Shown here: positions 13,313 through 26,989 of the stretch, one piece after another
How positions within the stretch are numbered: position 1 is the stretch's first letter
Layout of the letters: every line of letters starts with the position of its first letter
From: Beaufortia kweichowensis
Taxonomy: Eukaryota; Chordata; Actinopteri; Cypriniformes; Gastromyzontidae
DNA length: 64,000 nucleotides
Direction: 5' to 3'
NCBI GenBank assembly: GCA_019155185.1
Contig: CM032802.1
Location: 5,618,501-5,682,500, forward strand
Translations under genes and position numbers: made by a program
The notes under the pieces: generated by a model
The model's database searches: none
Told to the model about the DNA's origin: nothing
The model's input: the letters and a program-made list of their open reading frames with translations, nothing else

Positions 13313-14211
13313 TTGAATAGCATGCTGTAAACTGTGGTCAAAGTGGTTAGATGGGAGTTTTAGAAAAGAATCCTCAAAGCACAATTTGGAATGACGAACA
13401 TGCAATTTGGTTTAATCAATTTGTAATATAATCTCATATAGAAATATTAATAAGGCATATTTATATCAAATTTATTTGTAAGTAAATTATTTTTAAGATA
13501 GGAGTTTAAAAAACACACACCATCCTTTAAAATTCCTAATAAATCCATAATTTTAATAATGCATATTTTAGTTGTTTTCTGTTGCTTTCAAGATGCATTC
13601 AGATTTAATAACATGCTGAATATTCATAGCGACGAATAAACTTTCTCACCTTAGCTTTTTACCTCCACAAGACACGCTGTGATTCATGACAAACAAAATA
13701 TCTAACTTTGAATAAAATTGACTTGTAACTGAATCTTGTCTTAATTTATGCAGCATCTTGGGGGCAAGTATTCTAATTAGCAACTAATTTATGTAGTTAC
13801 CGGGTACCAATGCCGAGCAGCTTGATTAGTTTTGCAAATGTACAATTTCACCGTGTGGAAAAGTTTCAACCTGTAGACATCATGCTTAAAAGACTGCAGA
13901 GAATGATGATTTTGGCTAATTACTGACGGTTGTGCTGTGAAGGGATGAGGAGGTGAAGGGGGTTTTGACAATCTTCTTACAGTTGATTTAATGTGTAAAT
14001 TTAGGACCAGTGTGTCACTTCTAATTTAGGCAAATGAGTAGATTTGTTAATTAAAACATTTCTCTGACATGTCAGTCACATTAAATGTTATGAGTGAATG
14101 TTTTATGTCTTAAAGGCAAAGCCAGCGAATGTTATTTGGTTTCAGAAGGTTTGTAAGAAGAATGTTACGTGTCAAGCTCTTCTAGTTGTATTGTTATGAA
14201 ATTATAATGCA

Positions 14212-14253
14212 TTAGAATACATTTGGTGAGATGTTAGAATACATGGTGAGATG
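14212..14253. repeat. Two-unit tandem duplication of about 21 bp
   Basis: TTAGAATACAT(TT)GGTGAGATG occurs twice head to tail, the second unit lacking two T residues. Confidence 0.85.
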
Positions 14254-16240
14254 TTTGTTTTTCACATTGCTTTATATAAATCTGTTTGTGTGTGTGTGTG
14301 TGTAGAAAAAGTAAAAACATTTTTAGTGTCTGTGCAACTTTGCACACAAGGCCCCTGGCATTTAGTATAATGTGCAAGGGAAACATTGTCATTACGGCTA
14401 GCCCTAAATTAATTACCATCTTTGTAATTAAATACGTACATATGCTTGGATGTTTTAAATGGATGTGTCTTGAATGTGTCTCCAGCTTATACATCAGCAT
14501 TGTGCAGGCAACGGGATCATGCCTCTTCTCTTATATTTCCTGGAGTCATCCATCTCCTGTCACATTAAAGATGTATGGCTTACATGGATGTGCTGTCGGG
14601 GGACAGAAACAAACATTATTCACCTAGTGAAAAAAGGCAGATTGTGAGCACAGGAAATCAGCCGCTGCTAGCGAGGTTCATTCAGAGCAAACAGGAAACG
14701 CATCACAGTGGTGTCTGATTTTTCTCTTAATCAGGGGCTTTTGGAGACCGTTCCAGGCTCTCTGCCATCTTCCTGTGTCTCTGTGTAGAGCACCGCTGGA
14801 GACACGCTGATCTTTGGGAATTCACAGATTAGCATTTGTTAGAGGTTTGACGCACACGCACAGACCCACACAAGCACACGCGGCTGGTGCAGAACTCTGC
14901 AATCTCTCCCGTCCCACGTGCCGACCCTAAACCCAGCGAGATGAATTACCTGAATCCCGACATCTCGTTTTGACGTTTGCAAACCGATTAGAGATCTGAC
15001 TGCATTGTTAGAAGTTTGTATACAAGCAAAACACTTCTAGATATGCTTGTGAACATTTGTTTTGAAAATGTTTTAAATCTTATTTGACCTGTGGTGTAGA
15101 TCAAATACAAAAGGAAGCCAGAATCTATTTCAGGGTGAGATTTCATAGCATGCCGTATATCTAATGTTGGTCTTAAAGTGATTAGACAAACTCAGCAGTG
15201 GGTCTTTGATAGAACAAATTCATTACATGTAACAAATTGCTCAGGAGGTGCAGCTTGCGGCGTTTCTGGTTTTAAGCGAACTAGCAGCAAATATGTGCGG
15301 ATTGCCAGCAATCAATAGATTTGTACATGTCACAAACATATAAATCAGTCACTGTTATAACGTTCCCAACCATTTAGCCATTCACCATGCTAGAAATGTA
15401 TTCTCTGTAGGCGACACAGGCTTGCTGATGTCTTCAATATGCATCACCCCCTGATGCGAGTAATATTTCTCACCCCCTCTTTATATGTTATAGCTCTATT
15501 GTGCCCAAAGATTAGTTGCTGATTTGCTTTTTCCTTGTTTAGGTAAACACATATTCAGGGCCGAGTTGCAAATTTGCTAATGCGGGTGGCGTTAGCAATT
15601 CATCTTAGTGACTCGCTCGGTCGCACGAACAGTTTTGTTGTGGAATGAAATGCAAAGGCACCTCGTATTCCGGCACGTGTTTGTCTTTAGCATGCGAGCC
15701 ATATGCCTGCCAGGACCTTGCCCTAATTATCAGTATCGCAGAGATCAAACGCAGAGGAGAGGAGGACAGAGAGCGAGAGTAGAGGAAAAATGAGTAGAGA
15801 AGAGCAAAGGAGTGAGATAAAAGGTTTTGCAGCCGGAGTTACATTGTGTAATGGGTGCTGAGTTTTGAGAGGAGAGCACTTTGATTCACTCTCTATTATG
15901 GATGAAAAAACAGCTCTTTGGATGAGGCTCATGCAGGCCCGCTGACAGACGCGTGGAGGAGATCTGTGTGCTTCGGTTGTCTCGCAGCACCATTTCTGAC
16001 TGTGGTCTGTAATTATAGCGGAGCAAAAAGCAGAACAGCCATTGTGGCCTTGAGATCCTCAGATTGGGTAGAAACAGTTTATGATGTCAGTATTGATGAT
16101 ACAACAATCACAGCATTTACAGGTTAAAAAATAATGATGCCTTGATGTTCTCAGGCCTTTAAAAATGCTTTTGTATCAGAATGCCATAAGACAGACAAAC
16201 AAGAATCTTGAGAAATCGTGTAAATCAAACTATTTAATGC

Positions 16241-16452
16241 TTAATCTGCTAGTTAACTTTTGCCCTTTTTAAAATAAACAAATTGCAGTTTATGTTATGT
16301 ACTTTTCCTGACATTTTCCATGAACTTATACCTGGAAGTTTGCTGTTGTGAATTAAAGGTAAGGTAATGCAGTTTTAAACAAGTTTTTTAATGTACTTAC
16401 TCAATTGATTTTTGTTATTTTTTAAGCACCAGTTATGGATTGCTGCTTTAAG
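16241..16452 (+). mobile_element. Dispersed TIR element, family B copy 2
   Basis: Begins TTAATCTGCTAGTTAACTTT and ends GTTATGGATTGCTGCTTTAA. The interior (AAATTGCAG; CCTGACATTTTCC; AAGGTAAGGTAATGCAGTTT; TTTTTAATGTACTTACTCAA) runs parallel to copies 3 and 4. Noncoding. Confidence 0.65.
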
Positions 16453-16639
16453 GCCCTGAATTGTTGGCAGCCAATCAGCATTGTCATGATGTCATTTCCT
16501 GCTGCTAAGTACACAAAAATGTAAACCTTTTTGAGGTGGTGGAGATAACACAATGGAGCCACTTAAAACTTTTGCTTAGTTTTAGTTGTCTTTGCATATT
16601 TGGAAAAGGTTTTTTTAAGCAAAAATGACATCACCTGTT

Positions 16640-16874
16640 TTGCCCTTTATATTTAAAACATAAGATTGCAGGTTACTTGACGTACTTCTCTTTACAAGGG
16701 TCAATTGACATCAACCTGACATTTCCCGTGACATTGTCCCCCCAGGTCAACTTGTAAATCATTATCATAAGCTTAAAGTTATAACTCAGGGTAAGATGAT
16801 GATTTATAATGTACTTGCCCAACTTGATTTTTGTTTATTTTTAATCAAAAGAAGTTATGGATTGCAGTTTTAAG
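16640..16874 (+). mobile_element. Dispersed TIR element, family B copy 3
   Basis: Same orientation as copy 2 and only about 190 bp downstream. Shared blocks in order are ATTGCAGGTTACTT, CAATTGACATCAACCTGACA, AAATCATTATCATAAGCTT, AATGTACTTGCCCAA and GTTATGGATTGCAGTTTTAA. The left end is less clear than the right end. Confidence 0.65.
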
Positions 16875-18768
16875 TGATTAAGAAATGTATATCGAGGTAA
16901 TCGCAGCTAAAGGCAGACCCCTGACCTCATCATTTCATACAGGTTAATTTATCATTGCGTTGTGGACTATTTACCGTTACATCTATAAATGCCAGAACTC
17001 AGTCCTCTCCTGCGGTATCAAACCAGCGTGTACGGCTCACATATTTCCAATGAGTTTGGCTAATGATGTGAAACGTTCAGTGCTATTTGTTTGTTTCGCT
17101 GTTTATTTAATCATGAACCATCATGACGTTATCACGAGTTAATGGTTAAAATGGCCCCCTGTAATTGCATACAAATCGCCACACTTCTTTTATTGATGTT
17201 TCAGCCTTTACATATTAATCAGTTCTATCTGGTAGAAGAAACAAAATGAATTAAAGGCCAGCTGCCTAAATTTGCAACTGCGAGGCATTTCTTTCCCATC
17301 AGAGGTCACGGTGGGGTCACATCTTGCCTCCGGAAACAATTAAAGGCAGCATTATTTTCCAAGACGTACCGGCGGGTTAAAAAAGCCTCATCTGGCAATA
17401 GAAGAAGTGCAAGATAAGGGCTTAGCAACGCTCTGGTGAATTATAAGTTTGCGCTCAATGCTCAGAGACCTTTTATTGAGATGCACATTCACACTCCTCT
17501 GTGCTTTGTTGACAGACCAGTCAGGGATTTTTTAAATATCAGCAAGCTAAATTATATTGAACATCCATATTGTTTCTGGGTAAAAGGTACATGGAAGTAA
17601 TCAAAGTGAGCCCTGGGAGCTGATACGTGCATCAAAAAGAGCTTAATACAGCGGTCTGAAATGCAAAGGCAGGAGACCATGTGACTTTAGCTGATGGCTT
17701 TAGAGGACTCCAGGACTTTTGTTCTTGAATGCAAATGTAAACATACTGCACAGTTTTGTCATCAAAAAAATTTGATTGTCTGCAAGCTCTAGCTTTTGAC
17801 GCATTGTTTTTTTTTTGCATATAGTGTTATAAAACTCGGTTAATGGATGTTTCTATGGCAATATGCGCCTGCATGTTGTATCCCCTGAAGCTAATACATC
17901 CTAGGACATGGGGTTTATTCTCAGCTACCAGATGTTCGTAGAGGAACGTGGTTTACTCATTTCTGCATCTCATAGAAAGAGATAAAGACCCAACCCTGGT
18001 TTTCTATATAGTATTTATTATTACTTGGTAAAGAAGTCTTTGTTGATGTAATCAAGAAACCAAATTAAGTATCTACAGTATATTTGTACTATTTTCCCAC
18101 TAATACTATATTTGCAAATGTGCAAATGTTATATTTATTAATGTATATGTGAATGCAAATGTACTTTTTTCCTAGAGTTGAATAGTTGAAAATGATTTGA
18201 AAAGTAAAAACAATGAATACATTGGAGTTTCATTGTGTTGCCACATCAAAGACTGCATCTGACTTTATTCCATTATTCTGTATCCCGCTTCCATCATGGG
18301 GCTTATTTAAGTATAAGACACTCTAGGCTCATTTTCCTGCCCTAAAGAGCTCAAGGCTGCTGTCCTGTAATGAATTATTTTGCTGCTTTCAATCATTGAA
18401 GGCGCACATGCTTCAGGAGCTGTTTTATTCAGTCCTGATTGATCTGCCCTTGGTCTCTCCATTCATTTCATGCTTTCTAGTTTTTAATATAACATATGGA
18501 GTAAACAGTATCGGCCGACTCTGAGGCAACTAATCATTCCGTTAATCTGCAGGATATGAAGTCTGTTCAGGTAAACAGTAATGAATAATGGGTGTTTTGT
18601 GGAGACTAAAGAACAAACAATGACTGACAGGAAGAACAGCCAATGAAACCAGGAATTAAAGGCGTGATTGAGCGAGTGGGACAAAAACAACACTGTCTAT
18701 CTATAGGCTATGTGGGATTTTTGGACCAAATATTCTCACAGTTAGGGTTGCCAACTTCAACAGAAAAA
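16875..18768. other. Intergenic, nothing recognised; possible conserved block 17141-17470
   Basis: No exon or repeat recognised. Part of it (17141-17470) is compositionally complex, with no low-complexity tract and several homeobox-like ATTA cores. This is the kind of sequence seen in conserved noncoding elements, but alignment would be needed to say so. Confidence 0.3.
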
Positions 18769-18999
18769 TATAGACCATTTCACAAGATGTAAACAACACT
18801 GGTCCAGAAGCACTTCCTGTTTCAGTTTTTTGTATTTCACATTTGTAAATTAAATTAAATCTTAAAGATGTTTGTTAAACAAGTCAGTTGTAAATGTTCT
18901 GTTAATTGTATTTTGTTCTGACATTTGTGTAGTGTTAAAAAACTGAGACAGGAAGTGCTTCTGGACCAGTGCTGTTTACATCTCGTGAAATGGTCTATA
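18769..18999. mobile_element. TA-flanked palindromic element with about 62-bp inverted arms
   Basis: Left arm 18769-18831 (TATAGACCATTTCACAAGAT...) and right arm 18936-18999 are reverse complements over about 62 bp with three mismatches. A TA on each side can be read as a target duplication around TAGACC...GGTCTA. The centre of about 105 bp is AT-rich and noncoding. This fits a Tc/mariner-type MITE. The high arm identity suggests recent insertion or arm-to-arm gene conversion. Confidence 0.8.
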
Positions 19000-19034
19000 G
19001 GGGACACCTCTTTTTTTTCAAATGCCACATTACC

Positions 19035-19035
<1 letters not shown>

Positions 19036-19068
<33 letters not shown>
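19036..19068. repeat. (TA)n microsatellite
   Basis: About 16 TA units, 37 bp beyond the palindromic element. Confidence 0.95.
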
Positions 19069-19070
<2 letters not shown>

Positions 19071-19135
19071 ACATTTGAAATAAATTGTTTGTGGCAGGTG
19101 AAAGTTGACACGTTCAGTTGTATGTATATAACTAT

Positions 19136-19174
19136 GATAATAATAATAATAATGTTATTGTTATTGTTATTGTA
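19136..19174. repeat. (ATA)n/(ATTGTT)n microsatellite
   Basis: TAA triplets pass into TTATTG hexamers. Confidence 0.9.
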
Positions 19175-20559
19175 TTAATGATTTAATAATCATATTTACT
19201 AAATAATTCATTTGTTTGTTAGAACCTATTTAGTGCAATTAAAATGGAAACGGACATATGCTAAATATGCTAAATATTAAATTGAAATATGACACAACAT
19301 CTGTAACCTAAAATCTCATTAAAATCACATTTTGTTACGAGACACACTAGAATCAATGTGAATTGAATTAATTGCTGTGCTGCTATATTAGATTTTAAAG
19401 CTACCTACAATATGCATTTGTTTTTGGTTATAATTTTACAGCTCAAATATGAATAATTTTCTCAAATTAGAAGGAAGTTATATGCATCTGAAATGCATGA
19501 GGCTGAGTAAATTCTAAGAGAATTATTTGTGTGATTTATTCCTTTAAGTAGCTTGACATATTTGAAAGTAATTCTCTAGTACTGTTCATAATTTGTCTGT
19601 GCTCCTGTCTGCACAGAAATGAGTTTTTCTAGCAAACTATTGCTATGAGATCTTTGTGCTGCTGACTTCCTGTAAGTCCCTTGTGAGTTTCTCCAGTCCA
19701 TGAACTAATTACTCTAAACCCGTCCAAGCATCCACAACAGCCATCTTATTCCACACATTATTGAGAATGAGGACTCCAGAGACATGGCCAAGAGAGACAC
19801 AGAGAAAGAACAACAAAATGTGAGGAATTTCAAACACGGAGCCAATGTTTAAGTCAGAGCATTTTGAAAGAGATTAAGGAGATTACATTACATTATAGGG
19901 ATAGAAAGACACAAACATGGATAGAAAGAGAAACTCATGTCCTCAGGAATGGAGAAAGTTCCTGGTGCGAATCATCACCTTAATGTCTGACAGCGCACAC
20001 GTACGCCATGCACACGTACGACACACACACGTCCAGACTTAACTGATGAGATAATTGCAAAATAGTCGGGTTGTTCCATCTAATTACTTCTGGGGGGAGT
20101 TCTTGGTCGAGGGGGATTAAACTGTTCAAAGATAGAAGTTATTTGTGCAAAGCATGAAATCAATTGACTGATAACCAAAATGGGACCGCCTCTGTTTGGT
20201 CTCGGGAGAAGTTAGATGTTAAAGTCTAAGTTTGGCCTGCAGATAGCACACACGAGTTGGCTAAATAGCTAAATGTTCTCTGTCACTCGCTTTTCCAGAC
20301 AGGTACATCCGAACGTCCCTGTGTCCCCTGTTCCCTGACAATCCATCCACTTCACTACTCTTGAATCATTTTGAAGGCTAAGGAAAGCCTTGCTATTTAT
20401 ATTCCTCATACTAAGATTTATGTATTTGAACAAAGTGCAAAGTTTTGAGCTTGTTCTGGGTTGTTAGTGCTATGGGTGTGAATGGTTCCTCAAACAGGGT
20501 GGCTTGTTGAGGAGAGATGTGCTGTTACTTTTTCAAGCAATCTGACTTGCTCCTTGCAG

Positions 20560-20624
20560 AAAGCACAACCCCTGGAAAGGACCTGGAGCCATATCCATCG
20601 ACCAGCATATCATGTGTTTTTCTG
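20560..20624 (+). other. Exon-like segment (candidate, unassigned transcript)
   Basis: Acceptor context TGACTTGCTCCTTGCAG, 65 nt, then a consensus donor TCTG/GTGAGT. All three frames are open. In the frame continuing from 5003-5048 it reads KHNPWKGPGAISIDQHIMCF. The donor is very strong, the acceptor moderate. No protein family recognised. It may be an exon of a noncoding transcript or of an unassigned gene left of insyn1, or chance. Confidence 0.3.
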
Positions 20625-20799
20625 GTGAGTCACGACTAGAAAATAGATTGCAGGTCTTTTCTGACTCGATCATGGACAACAACAAAAAATATAGGCACAC
20701 AATAATCACACATAGTTAGAATACTGTAGCAATATAAATAGGCATATCAACCTTTGAAAACAGGAATGAAATGTGTCCGGTATGTTGTAAATGTAAATA

Positions 20800-21095
20800 T
20801 TTTTCATAGTTTTTGGTTTTGTCATTATTTATTTATTTGTAATTTTGCTATATTGGTTTAATTTTTTTATTATAGCTTCAGTTTTAGTTTAGTTCTTATT
20901 TAATTTTACTCGATACTCGATAGTTCTTATTTTTTTTGGCCTAAACTTACAGTATTTCAGTTTTTAGCAAGGCAACTTCTCTTTTTTCCTATAGTTTAAG
21001 TTTTTCAAACAATAGTTAGGCCTCTATTTGATCTGATTTCAATAAACAGAACTGTTTTAATAGTTTTAGTTAGTAAACTATAATCACCCTGTTTT
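20800..21095 (+). repeat. AT-rich dispersed repeat
   Basis: TTTTAGTTTAGTTCTTATTT, TTTTTTTGGCCTAAACTTA, AGCAAGGCAACTTCTCTTTT, TAGGCCTCTATTTGATCTGA and TTTCAATAAACAGAACTG occur in an order I recall from a common cyprinid interspersed repeat. Noncoding; name not known. Confidence 0.5.
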
Positions 21096-21285
21096 GCATC
21101 CAAACAAATTTTACTGCATTTTGCTGCAAAATTATTTTACAATTATACAGATGCCAACATGAAGAGTCATGCACTCATCATTGAACGCTGTATAAACAAA
21201 AGTTACAGCTCAGACTATATTTAGTATGGATCTACTTGCAACTGTTTTTGTTATATTAACAAAATATATTAACAATTTTATTGTT

Positions 21286-21440
21286 GGTTGGGTTAAAATA
21301 GGGACAAACTCAACCGCTGGGTTAAAGTCCATATTTGACCCAACCATGGTTTGAAACAGCCCAGCATTTTGAGCTAAAATGACCAAGCATGGGGTATTTC
21401 ATTCCATTTTGGACCCAGCCATGGGTTAAAAATAACCCAT
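21286..21440 (+). repeat. TTGGGTTAAA / AACCCAACC repeat
   Basis: Alternating GGGTTAAA and GACCCAACCATGG words, ending GGGTTAAAAATAACCCAT, form a loosely palindromic array. Related words recur at 57340-57420. Confidence 0.55.
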
Positions 21441-24400
21441 CATTTTTTGTGTGTGTGGTGTGTGGATGCTAATATAATTGTCATCATTGTTATCTTATCA
21501 AAGTTTTCTTTATAGTTATCATTCTTGGTGTGAACTAGTAACCGGCACCTCATCAATGTGACAACAGAACCAGACCACTGCAGTATTGTAGTGGCAAGTG
21601 GTGATTCATCACAGTTTATTTCAGTGTTATGTTTTTTCAACATTTGCTCAGTTAACCTTTTAAGTATTATAAATTGCCTAATGCTCAGAGTTTTACTGGC
21701 ATTTTGAATCTGGACCAATTACCACCTCAAAAAAACAAACAGATCCAGGACAAGAAAAACATTGTTAAACTGGGCCGGACACACACACATTACAAAGACA
21801 CTCAGTAGTTCACTCACTTTTTAACTCACTATAAAGTAAACACACACATACAAGCAAACAAACCCGCCGCAAGCTAACCGAAAGAGCACACTTGTTAACT
21901 GTAAACAGGATTTGTCAGCTGTACATATATGCGCACGTGCTCTAGACACGCACACAAACACAGTCTATATAGAGTAGTTCCGGTATAAGCTGAGGAGCCC
22001 ATTAGCATTCAGTGCTGTTTGTCCATTCACCCATCCCGGGTACGGCGTAAACACCAGCTGTGAGGAGAACTCAGGTAAAGAAGAGAGAGAGAAAGAAGGA
22101 GGTAGAGAAAGAAAGAGTCCAGAATTTCCCCACCGTCCCGGAGGGGAACGTGAATGCAATCAATGTGAGCACAGGACGTCAGTATATGGGCAAAAGGGAC
22201 CCCTGAGGAAGCCACCTCTAAAGATGCAGGACACAGGCAAAGAGGAAATGGACATTTCATGGACATTAAAGGGACTCTGTAACACCATGAAAGGTACCAG
22301 GTACCGTGTCGGCACGGTTTTCTGTCAGTATTACAGAGGCACATGGCTTTCTCCTTACCCATAAGCCCCTGGGCTCTAATATCTGTGACTATGTGTGTTG
22401 AAAGCGGATCTTCCGCTGTATTTCTTTCTCTCTGTACTTGGAAAGCACTATTTTCTAGCTCGAATGAGGCCATAACATCAATAATGCAGTATCTGAATGG
22501 CCAGCAACCAGAAGCTTGTTACAGTAAAACTTTGACAGATCATCAACAGGAGGAGTTTGTACACCCTCCAGAGGGACCTGAGGGATAATTATACTGGCAA
22601 GAGGTTAGAGTTTTGCAAGCGGGGTGACAGAAACTATGCTACAATCTGTTCTGTGTAAGCCTTGAAGACGCGCACAATTTTAGTTCACATGCATGAATAT
22701 TTAGCATCCCTGTTAGCAATAGTTACTCTTTTGGCTGTGGAAACTACATGACGAATAGCTCTCCACAAGATTCACACCATCTATCCAAACCTGAATAACC
22801 GGGGAAAGCATCTCCTGAAAACGGCATATATTAAATACAACAAATTCATGCGTTTAGTGAAGGCGAAAGAAACTGCTGCACTTACTTTCTGCTATTTTAG
22901 GCTTGTTCACGCCAACTCGTTTTTGTTTTCTATGTTTTGGCCTTCTGTCCACACAGAAATGGTGTTTTTGTCAATGAAAATGAGCCTTTTTTAAAACGCT
23001 TCCAAGGTCTGCAAATGCAGTTTTCAAGTTGTAGTGTGGAACGTAAAAGTGGAGACTTTTGTAAACTAATGCGCTTTAGTCATGGACCCATTCAGCTCAA
23101 AGTAAGATGGTAGACAACATTGTCACACAGTTTGGCTTGCTCTGCATGTCGATAACATTAATTATTTTTTGGTAAATAAATTGGAAATTGTGCATTCGGT
23201 GTTAATCTGCCACTTTTGGAAAGCCACCTTGAAAACGCTTTGTTTTTGAACAAAATCATCCTTTTCAAATGTATCTGGATTAATGTAAACATGGCCTTAT
23301 AAGGCTAATTCACATTTATCCAACAAACAGCGACTCGTAAGAGTGAATAAGTTAGTTGGTGTTTGTGCATTTATTTAGTTTCATCATATTTAGTTCTTAT
23401 AAAGGAAGTCCACCCAAGTTCCATCAGGTCAACGCTGAAGCTCCTTTACCAATCCTCTCCATCCATCTATTCTGTTCTCCAGCCCACGTCACCTCTCTCC
23501 TCACCTTGGATTGATGCTTGTGTGAGCTTGTGTTTATACAGACAGTGTGTGTGGATTGATGTGTGCTGTTGACTGCGTCGCAAGGTTCATTGCCGACAAG
23601 TTAATCCGGCAGAGGCAGGGCACAGAGAATCACCATTAATAACGCATGGAAGGAACAAATAATATATAATTCCACAGAGCTGTGGGCTTACTGCCGTCCT
23701 CTTCAAAGTCAGCAGAGACGCGGATCTCTCAAAGAGGGGCTAGAAATATGATGTTTGGAGGTGCAGGTTAAGAAAGGACGTGCTGAAAATAAATGTCAAC
23801 CGAATACAAGGGAGGATTTTTCAGGTCATAGACTTGGACAGGAGAATTGGGTTCACACAGAGTTGTATGTAAGGTGCATGCAGGTAATATAGGCTGTGCT
23901 TTGACTGGAAGGAAAAGGTAAAAGTGCATAAGGAAAAGTCAAAGATTGTGGTAGGTTGTAGCCTGGGCCTGAAGGCTTACTCTGTTGTTCTTCCCTTGAG
24001 CCTGTCATGTCAGAACTAGGGTTTTCTTTGACTTCCTGTGACGCTTTCGGTGTTGAAACTCTTGCGCCTCTTTCTGTCTGTGAAAGGGGTCTATCAATAT
24101 TTCTGTTTGTGTTCAGGGTTTAAATCTACTTCTGCAAATGTACTTCATTACTAAAGTTTATTGCTATTGCATATTCCTCATAAATGAGCACATGAAAATT
24201 AAAAATAACTATTTTATGTTCTTTATTGCTTCTGGTTTGTGTTTTTTAATTCACACAAATCCACAAAGTGTGTTGCCTCTCAAAAAATGTGCGCCATATA
24301 TCTCTTTTAAAATAACTATAAAATTATATAAGTAACATACATAAGTAACTCCTGCATATAGTGTGATTCTCTTTTTGTCTGGACTCTATTTGTTTATGAA

Positions 24401-25196
24401 AATATAAACAGATGGTTCAATATATTGGTAATGAATACATTCCGTGACGATTTTTATCTCAAATTTCAATAACATTGTATCTATAACATATTTTTGTTTT
24501 TATCTAAATTTTCTCTTTATAGATTTTATTTTTGTTGTATTTTTTTTTTCAATTATTGACAACATTTTTACCAAATACAATTTTTTTAATATAAACTGGA
24601 CATGCTGGTAAACATGACAAAAAAGCTGCTTTCAGACCTTGATTACTGCAAAGAAAACCGGTTCATATTTATTTTTAAAAAACACAATGCTAATGATTTT
24701 CACGTATTTGAAAAGATTAAATTTTTAGTCAGAGCTTTCATGCATCTTGGCATGTTCTCAGTCCTACACATTGTTTGGTGATACACAATATCACACTATG
24801 AAGAGTGTGCCATGGCTATAGTGTATTATACAGCAGTTCAGCTATTTGCCCGTAGAATGAAGACAGCAGGGCAAGCAGGGGTGAAATTATCTGTTTCCCT
24901 GACCAGTGAAAAATGGAGGGGAGTTTTGAAAGCAGTCATTCGTTTTGCTGTTGCGTTTAGTGACATTAGTGGTACAGAGATTAAATGTGTTCCAGTGTGT
25001 ATCAGCATTACCACACTGTGAAAAAGACGCCAGAAGGATTAGATACAGAACAGAGGAACAGCCTTAACAGATGAGGAGAATCCTAGAGATAATTATCTTT
25101 TGTCTAATGGTGATGATCTAGTTTTTCTTAAACAAAGAATAAATAAAACAACATTCATGGATGAGTCAGCTACTGTATGAATGGCAGGTGGCAAAT

Positions 25197-25198
<2 letters not shown>
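21441..25198. other. Intergenic, nothing recognised
   Basis: No supported gene. The 148-codon minus-strand frame at 22027-22473 partly crosses a GA-rich tract (22078-22120) and has no recognisable domain. 23080-23300 and 24360-24600 are AT-rich without an identifiable repeat. Confidence 0.45.

Positions 25199-25228
<30 letters not shown>
25199..25228. repeat. (GA)n microsatellite
   Basis: About 15 GA units. Confidence 0.95.
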
Positions 25229-25231
<3 letters not shown>

Positions 25232-26989
25232 AGCAGACATTTAAATGGATGACAGGTGGGATGAAACAAATATTTAAGAGATTAAGTTTGTGATTGACAT
25301 TATGCCTCTGTGCCTTTTATCAATGCCATTGGGGACAATTAGATTTTAAAACCTCACCTTGCATACCCCCATCCTAATAATCATAAGGATAGAGGGAATT
25401 TGACGTACAGTATGTCCATTCCCAGGAGAGATAATGGCATTCCGGTTTTCCTCACTGAGAGGTTGAATTAATCTCCAAGGTGACACTGGGTATAAAAGCT
25501 GTCGATAGGTGGCCAGAGATGCCCTGTATGAGGCATACTGAGTGGATGCCATAAGCCTAGTGCATTCACTCTCTGAGAAATAGATCAATTCTTTACAAGG
25601 CGCCTGTAAACAAATCTGAGACTCGCCTTAAGAAAAGGGCTGAATTTAAGCGCAGAGTCTCATCTGAATAATATTCTCAAGTGTTTGAAAATCATTCACT
25701 TAGTTGCCATTGCATGAGATGATAGATTTGAACTTTAGAATATATAAATGTGTAAGTATGGTTATATTCTGGAGGGATGAAGAATGGGTTTCTGGAGTCT
25801 GGTCTGATGTTATCCTGGATTCATACCATATTATTTGATTAAAAACAGTGGGGTGGTGTAATGCAATAGAGGCAATATAGTCAACTTGTGCCCGGTTTAT
25901 TTTAATGTGAACTGTGTTTATAAATTTGTGTTTTTTGATATGGGTTGCTTTGCTGTGATTGGCTAAGACACGTGATGGGAAGAGAATAGGAAAAGACTTG
26001 TGAATCAGATGTTTGATTGAAACTAATAGAATACTTTTTTAAGTTTCTGTATACATATGTTGATGAACAGTAATGAATCTAGCTAGTTTATGAGATGGCA
26101 CTCTTGGGAGACAAAACTATTTCCCATCATTCTGTTTGGCAGCATGAGAATGTTAAAACACACCGATACAGAGCAGCAATTACATTCCTAATGTGCATCA
26201 TTTGCACTTAATTTTATTGCATTGGCAATAAATGACTTTGTCTTTTTGGGAGGAGAAAATATGAAATTGCACAACACACCCTTTTAATTAAAATAAAAAT
26301 CATCAGGTAATAATTACAGTTTCCAGACTCATATGTAGGAACCTCCCAGGAGAAAGGCCACATTTTATTCCTTTGTAAATGTTACGTTTACAAATTAATC
26401 TATACTCAGTAATTGAACATATTATTATTTTTTTAGATGGAAATGGAGTGCCTTGAAAAAAAATCATTAAACTTACAGCTGATTTTCAGCCCTACTACAC
26501 AGGTTTTGCTATAGTACCTTTTACAGCGTAGACACATTCATATAGCATGTATTAAATGACAGTGCATTTACTCATCAGACAAAGATGAATTGTTCATACA
26601 AGCTATATTACCACAGCATTTCATTTCACAGACACCATTGTGGTGGTCTGCGTTTAAGTAATCCGTGAAAGCCCTGGGTGACAACTTCATAATCACATGC
26701 TTCACTAAAGCACATTTGAATGGAGATTTAATCACGCACTGTTAGTCTCTGCCTCTTAAGGGCATAATCATGCGCAATCCATTAGATGTCACAGAAATCC
26801 TAATGTACATTAGGTGTTCCCATTATGTAATTCGCAGCATGTGCTGGTGATAAACCTGAGCCTGTATTCCAGAAAAACAGCTGGAGGTCAAACTCCAAAA
26901 AGAAACATTCTTAATATTCAGGTATTAGCTTAAATTATTATCAGTTTAACCATCGCTTAGTATGTATAGGTTGATTCAAAATATTTAAA

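Larger units (their letters stand above)
8269..16240. other. Intergenic, mostly unique sequence
   Basis: About 8 kb without a recognisable exon. The longest frame (10340-10687, 115 codons from a GTG) is within chance expectation for this base composition and shows no motif. The only recognisable items are a SINE relic (9665-9750), a short tandem-like block (13236-13312), a small duplication (14212-14253) and a short (TG)n run (14286-14303). Confidence 0.5.

Noticed and set aside
22027..22473. 148-codon minus-strand frame
   Set aside because: Part of it translates a GA-rich tract; no domain, splice context or family resemblance.
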